Shown: positions 6,766 through 8,996 of the stretch, piece after piece
Numbering within the stretch: the first letter of the stretch is position 1
Layout: every line of letters begins with the position of its first letter
From: JANNRW01 sp031401815
Lineage (GTDB): Bacteria; Desulfobacterota; Desulfuromonadia; Geobacterales; DSM-12255
Length of the DNA stretch: 8,996 bases
NCBI GenBank assembly: GCA_031401815.1
Contig: JANNRW010000158.1
Location: 1-8,996, forward strand
Direction of reading: 5' to 3'
Made by a program: the position numbers and the translations under genes
Notes under the pieces: generated by a model
Database searches by the model: none
Told to the model about the DNA's origin: nothing
What the model saw: the letters and a program-made list of their open reading frames with translations, nothing else

Positions 6766-7839
6766 CTAATCTCCATTCCTGCTAATGTCGTTTAGCTCCT
6801 GAAAAGGAGAAATTTCTTGTGAATTGCGTTCATTTTCTATTCGGGAATAATCTTCTTCATGCTGGAAATAGACTATCTGACTGCCGTTATAGTCAAAGGA
6901 GAATGGAACATGAATCAGATGTTTCAATGCCTCGCGAACCCTGTTCTGCCGATCAGGCGGCACAAAGAGCAGCAAGAAACCGCCCCCGCCTGCGCCCGTT
7001 ATTTTACCTCCGATTGCGCCGACACTGCGCGCCGCTTCATAAGCCTGATCAACTCCGATGTTTGAAACGCTGGCGCTGAGGCTTCGCTTTGCGAGCCATC
7101 CTTCGTGAAGAAGCTCTCCAAATCCGCAAAGGTCTCCGGAGCTGTTGAGCAGGGAGAGGCTCTCATCCACAAGATCCTTCATAATCAGCAACTGACTTTT
7201 TTTGGATTCAATGTCAGTGACGTAACTGACTGCAACATCAGCAGCTGTACGTTTAATGCCGGTATAGAACAACATCAGGTTATTGTTAAGTTCATGCAGA
7301 CGATCGGCGCTCATGATAACCGGACGAACTGAAATTTCGCCGTTCTGCAGGAATTGCATATGATTGAAGCCGCCATAGGCAGCCGTAACCTGATCCTGCG
7401 ATCCGACCGTTTCCCTGATCATATCCTGTTCGATCTTGATACTTTCCATCGCCAGCTGGTGCTTGGTCGGCATTACACCTTTGAGTGCATACAGGGCATT
7501 CAGCAGGCCAACTGTAAAGGAAGAACTGGAACCCATACCACTACGCGCAGGGAGGTCGCCATCATGGTGAACTTCCACACCCCGTTCGATATTCATATAG
7601 CGCAAAACTTCACGGATAGCGGGGTGCTTGATCTCGTCCAGATAAGTGCAATTCTCGATTATTGAGTAAACAAAACGGCTCTTGTGTTCAAAAAAAGGGG
7701 GGAGGTAGCGACATGTAATATAGCAGTACTTGTCAATTGCCGTAGCCAGAACAGCGCCGCCATGATTGAGATACCAGCCAGGATAATCAGTTCCACCACC
7801 AAAAAAAGAGATACGATAAGGCGTCCTGCTTATAATCAT
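6766..7839 (-). CDS. hddA: GHMP-family sugar kinase, HddA-like (D-glycero-D-manno-heptose 7-phosphate kinase)
   Basis: A 357-residue GHMP kinase. RISFFGGGTDYP at residues 9-20 is the substrate-end motif typical of HddA and related sugar kinases. DLPARSGMGSSSS at 95-107 is the ATP-binding GHMP motif 2, and GGKITGAGGGGF at 277-288 is motif 3. The known HddA reaction puts a phosphate on C1 of D-glycero-D-manno-heptose 7-phosphate; a phosphatase (GmhB) then removes the 7-phosphate and HddC adds GMP. GmhA and GmhB are not in this window. The open frame could extend to an ATG at 7902, but that would overlap the upstream gene by 44 bases. The ATG at 7839 is preferred: AGAGGA sits 5 bases before it, and MIISRTPYRISFFGG is the family N-terminus. 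About 20 polar residues after the usual end (Glu/Asn/Ser rich) look like a non-catalytic tail. The related octose and fucose kinases are alternatives. Confidence 0.87.
   Translation of the reverse strand: MIISRTPYRISFFGGGTDYPGWYLNHGGAVLATAIDKYCYITCRYLPPFFEHKSRFVYSIIENCTYLDEIKHPAIREVLRYMNIERGVEVHHDGDLPARSGMGSSSSFTVGLLNALYALKGVMPTKHQLAMESIKIEQDMIRETVGSQDQVTAAYGGFNHMQFLQNGEISVRPVIMSADRLHELNNNLMLFYTGIKRTAADVAVSYVTDIESKKSQLLIMKDLVDESLSLLNSSGDLCGFGELLHEGWLAKRSLSASVSNIGVDQAYEAARSVGAIGGKITGAGGGGFLLLFVPPDRQNRVREALKHLIHVPFSFDYNGSQIVYFQHEEDYSRIENERNSQEISPFQELNDISRNGD
6771..6774 (-). promoter_or_regulatory. Ribosome binding site for the transketolase N-subunit
   Basis: GGAG on the minus strand, 6 bases before ATG at 6764-6762. 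It overlaps the alternative ATG at 6776 and so argues for the later start. Confidence 0.6.
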
Positions 7840-7844
7840 TGCTT

Positions 7845-7850
7845 TCCTCT
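7845..7850 (-). promoter_or_regulatory. Ribosome binding site for the GHMP kinase
   Basis: AGAGGA on the minus strand, 5 bases before ATG at 7839-7837, in the 19-base gap after the nucleotidyltransferase stop. It fixes the kinase start at 7839 rather than at 7902. Confidence 0.7.
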
Positions 7851-7858
7851 CACCTGAT

Positions 7859-8548
7859 CTAAAAAAATAACTGGGAACGCTGATACTCTTCAGGGATTCC
7901 AATGTCTATGAATGACCCGGCGCATTGGTGTCCATAAATACCGTTGGCAATTAGTGAAGGGATCAATTCGCGCTCTAATGAAACGGAACAATTTTCTGGA
8001 ATCGCGCTGATTTTTGCGATGGGGAGAAGATAGATGCCGGCATTGATCCAGCCTGGGCCTGCTTCCCCCCCCTTTTCGATGAAACTCTCCACACGGGAAG
8101 CCTCGTTTGTCTGTACCGTCCCGAATCGGGAGACATCCTCAACCCGGGCAAGAACCATTCCTGCGCAGGCTCCGCTGGCAGCCTGCCTAACGATGAAGTC
8201 CGCAATATCGCACCGGCAGTAGGAATCTCCGTTCAGAACCAGGAGCATATCGCCCGACACCATCCCGACAGCATTTCGTAAAGCGCCACCAGTACCAAGC
8301 GGGATATCTTCAATGGAATAGCTGAGTTCCATTCCGCAGTAGTTATACCCTAATTCCTCTTGTATCATGGCTGCCATGTAGCCAGTACATAGTACCGTTT
8401 TTCGTATTCCGGACTCTACCAACTGGTCAAGCAGGTGGGTTATAAAGGGGCGCCCTGCCACCGTGGCCATAACCTTGGGACGGTCACTCACGACCGAACG
8501 GAGACGTGTCCCCAGCCCACCTGCCAGTATGGCTGCGTAGCGTACCAT
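7859..8548 (-). CDS. hddC: Sugar-1-phosphate nucleotidyltransferase, HddC-like (D-glycero-D-manno-heptose 1-phosphate guanylyltransferase)
   Basis: A 229-residue single-domain nucleotidyltransferase joining an NTP to a sugar 1-phosphate. The signature loop LAGGLGTRLR is at residues 8-17, with the basic RPK at 23-25. GTGGAL at 85-90 and NGDSY at 106-110 (the metal-binding Asp) follow, and FIDIGIPEEY closes the fold near the C-terminus. The short length, without an added hexapeptide or second domain, fits HddC-type enzymes rather than GlmU or ManC. In the known pathway HddC makes GDP-D-glycero-D-manno-heptose, and the HddA-like kinase immediately downstream supports that assignment. The ATG at 8548 has no clear Shine-Dalgarno sequence but lies 3 bases after the previous stop, so translation is probably coupled; VRYAAILAGG directly after it is the expected N-terminus. 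Another sugar phosphate substrate is possible, since close relatives differ in specificity. Confidence 0.85.
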   Translation of the reverse strand: MVRYAAILAGGLGTRLRSVVSDRPKVMATVAGRPFITHLLDQLVESGIRKTVLCTGYMAAMIQEELGYNYCGMELSYSIEDIPLGTGGALRNAVGMVSGDMLLVLNGDSYCRCDIADFIVRQAASGACAGMVLARVEDVSRFGTVQTNEASRVESFIEKGGEAGPGWINAGIYLLPIAKISAIPENCSVSLERELIPSLIANGIYGHQCAGSFIDIGIPEEYQRSQLFF

Positions 8549-8551
8549 GGA

Positions 8552-8996
8552 TTAGATATTCTTGCCAGGCATTCGGCCCATCAGGCAAAATCCCTTGATA
8601 AGTTCGCAGATGCCATCATCTAAAGATCTTTTAGCCGTAAAACCGGAATCAGCCAGACGCTTATTGGAAACTACGTAATTGCGCTTATCAGGATCGCTGC
8701 CCACCTCGGAAAAATGAAGGTAGAATTTCGGAATATGTTCCTTGATTTTGCGAGCTAGCTCTTCTTTGGACAGGTTGGCTGAATCAAGTCCCACATTGTA
8801 GGGCCTGCCGATCATCACTGCCTGGTTCTGGATACAGTGGATAAAGCAGTCGGCTACATCACGGATATGGACGTAGTTGCGTTTGAAGTCCTTTTCAAAG
8901 ATAACCAAAAAGCCGTCGAAAAAGGCGGCATAGGTGAAGTGATTCACCAGCAGATCCAGCCGGGGACGAGGCGACATACCGAATACCGTGGCAAGG
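8552..8996 (-). CDS. NAD-dependent epimerase/dehydratase (extended SDR), C-terminal part; 5' end outside window
   Basis: The frame is open to the window edge and shows the last 147 or so residues of a protein of this family, which is usually a little over 300 long. An internal ATG at 8977 is not the real start, because coding continues upstream of it as LATVFG, the strand that follows the catalytic region in extended SDRs. Visible family marks are FGMSPRPR, then YVHIRDVADCFIHC (the segment following the substrate loop), then RPYNVGL, then SDPDKRNYVVSN near the end. The Rossmann GxxGxxG and the YxxxK catalytic pair lie outside the window, so the exact reaction (4-epimerase, 4,6-dehydratase or reductase) cannot be read here. 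It acts in the cytoplasm on an NDP-sugar. It is the first gene visible, ends 3 bases before the nucleotidyltransferase start, and probably modifies the sugar that enzyme activates. Confidence 0.9.
   Translation of the reverse strand, partial: LATVFGMSPRPRLDLLVNHFTYAAFFDGFLVIFEKDFKRNYVHIRDVADCFIHCIQNQAVMIGRPYNVGLDSANLSKEELARKIKEHIPKFYLHFSEVGSDPDKRNYVVSNKRLADSGFTAKRSLDDGICELIKGFCLMGRMPGKNI

Noticed and set aside
7858..7870. A/T-run between nucleotidyltransferase and kinase as a terminator
   Set aside because: The run is the Phe-Phe-stop end of the nucleotidyltransferase. No GC-rich hairpin is visible next to it, and the downstream gene is clearly in the same operon.
7840..7902. Possible 21-residue extension of the GHMP kinase
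   Set aside because: It overlaps the end of the nucleotidyltransferase. The ATG at 7839 has a good ribosome site and gives the family N-terminus.
1..8996. CRISPR arrays, tRNA or rRNA genes, insertion sequences, long direct or inverted repeats
   Set aside because: Coding genes fill nearly every base, and reading by eye showed no repeated units, transposase-like proteins or RNA-gene landmarks. Short repeats could escape such a reading.

Overview
All genes in this window lie on the minus strand. They form one closely packed block with no internal gap longer than about 20 bases. Every gene has a role in nucleotide-sugar or surface-polysaccharide chemistry, so this is the inside of a long LPS, O-antigen or capsule operon that continues past both window edges. 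A lipopolysaccharide heptosyltransferase-family protein and GDP-heptose-type enzymes point to a Gram-negative bacterium. The gene repertoire and medium GC (about half, judged by eye) would suit an anaerobic deltaproteobacterial or Nitrospirota-like lineage, but the sequence does not prove this.

In transcription order, from high to low coordinates: the C-terminal half of an extended SDR sugar epimerase/dehydratase (8996-8552, cut by the window); an HddC-like sugar-1-phosphate nucleotidyltransferase (8548-7859); an HddA-like GHMP sugar kinase (7839-6766); the N-terminal (6764-5940) and C-terminal (5943-5002) subunits of a split transketolase; a B12-binding radical SAM enzyme (5005-3530); a DegT/StrS-fold protein whose PLP lysine is replaced by His and which carries a Cys-rich insert (3521-2301); a UDP-galactopyranose mutase of the eukaryotic type (2304-952); and a GT9 heptosyltransferase-family protein from a probable TTG start (948 to 1), cut by the window.

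The genes read as a pathway for an unusual sugar. HddA and HddC activate a phosphorylated heptose (or a related long sugar) to an NDP-sugar, probably GDP. The SDR would create a 4-keto or epimerised intermediate. The His-containing DegT protein looks like a PMP-dependent 3-dehydratase of the E1/ColD kind. The split transketolase could lengthen a phosphosugar or attach a two-carbon ketol branch, echoing yersiniose synthesis, where an E1 dehydratase is followed by a ThDP enzyme. The radical SAM/B12 enzyme could methylate or otherwise change a carbon centre. The mutase makes furanose forms and the GT9 protein transfers a heptose-like sugar. Individual family assignments are strong; the combined pathway is inference.

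No RNA genes, mobile elements, CRISPR arrays, promoters or terminators were seen. Stop-start overlaps (GTGA at 5002-5005 and 2301-2304, ATGA at 5940-5943) and gaps of 1 to 19 bases indicate one polycistronic message with translational coupling.
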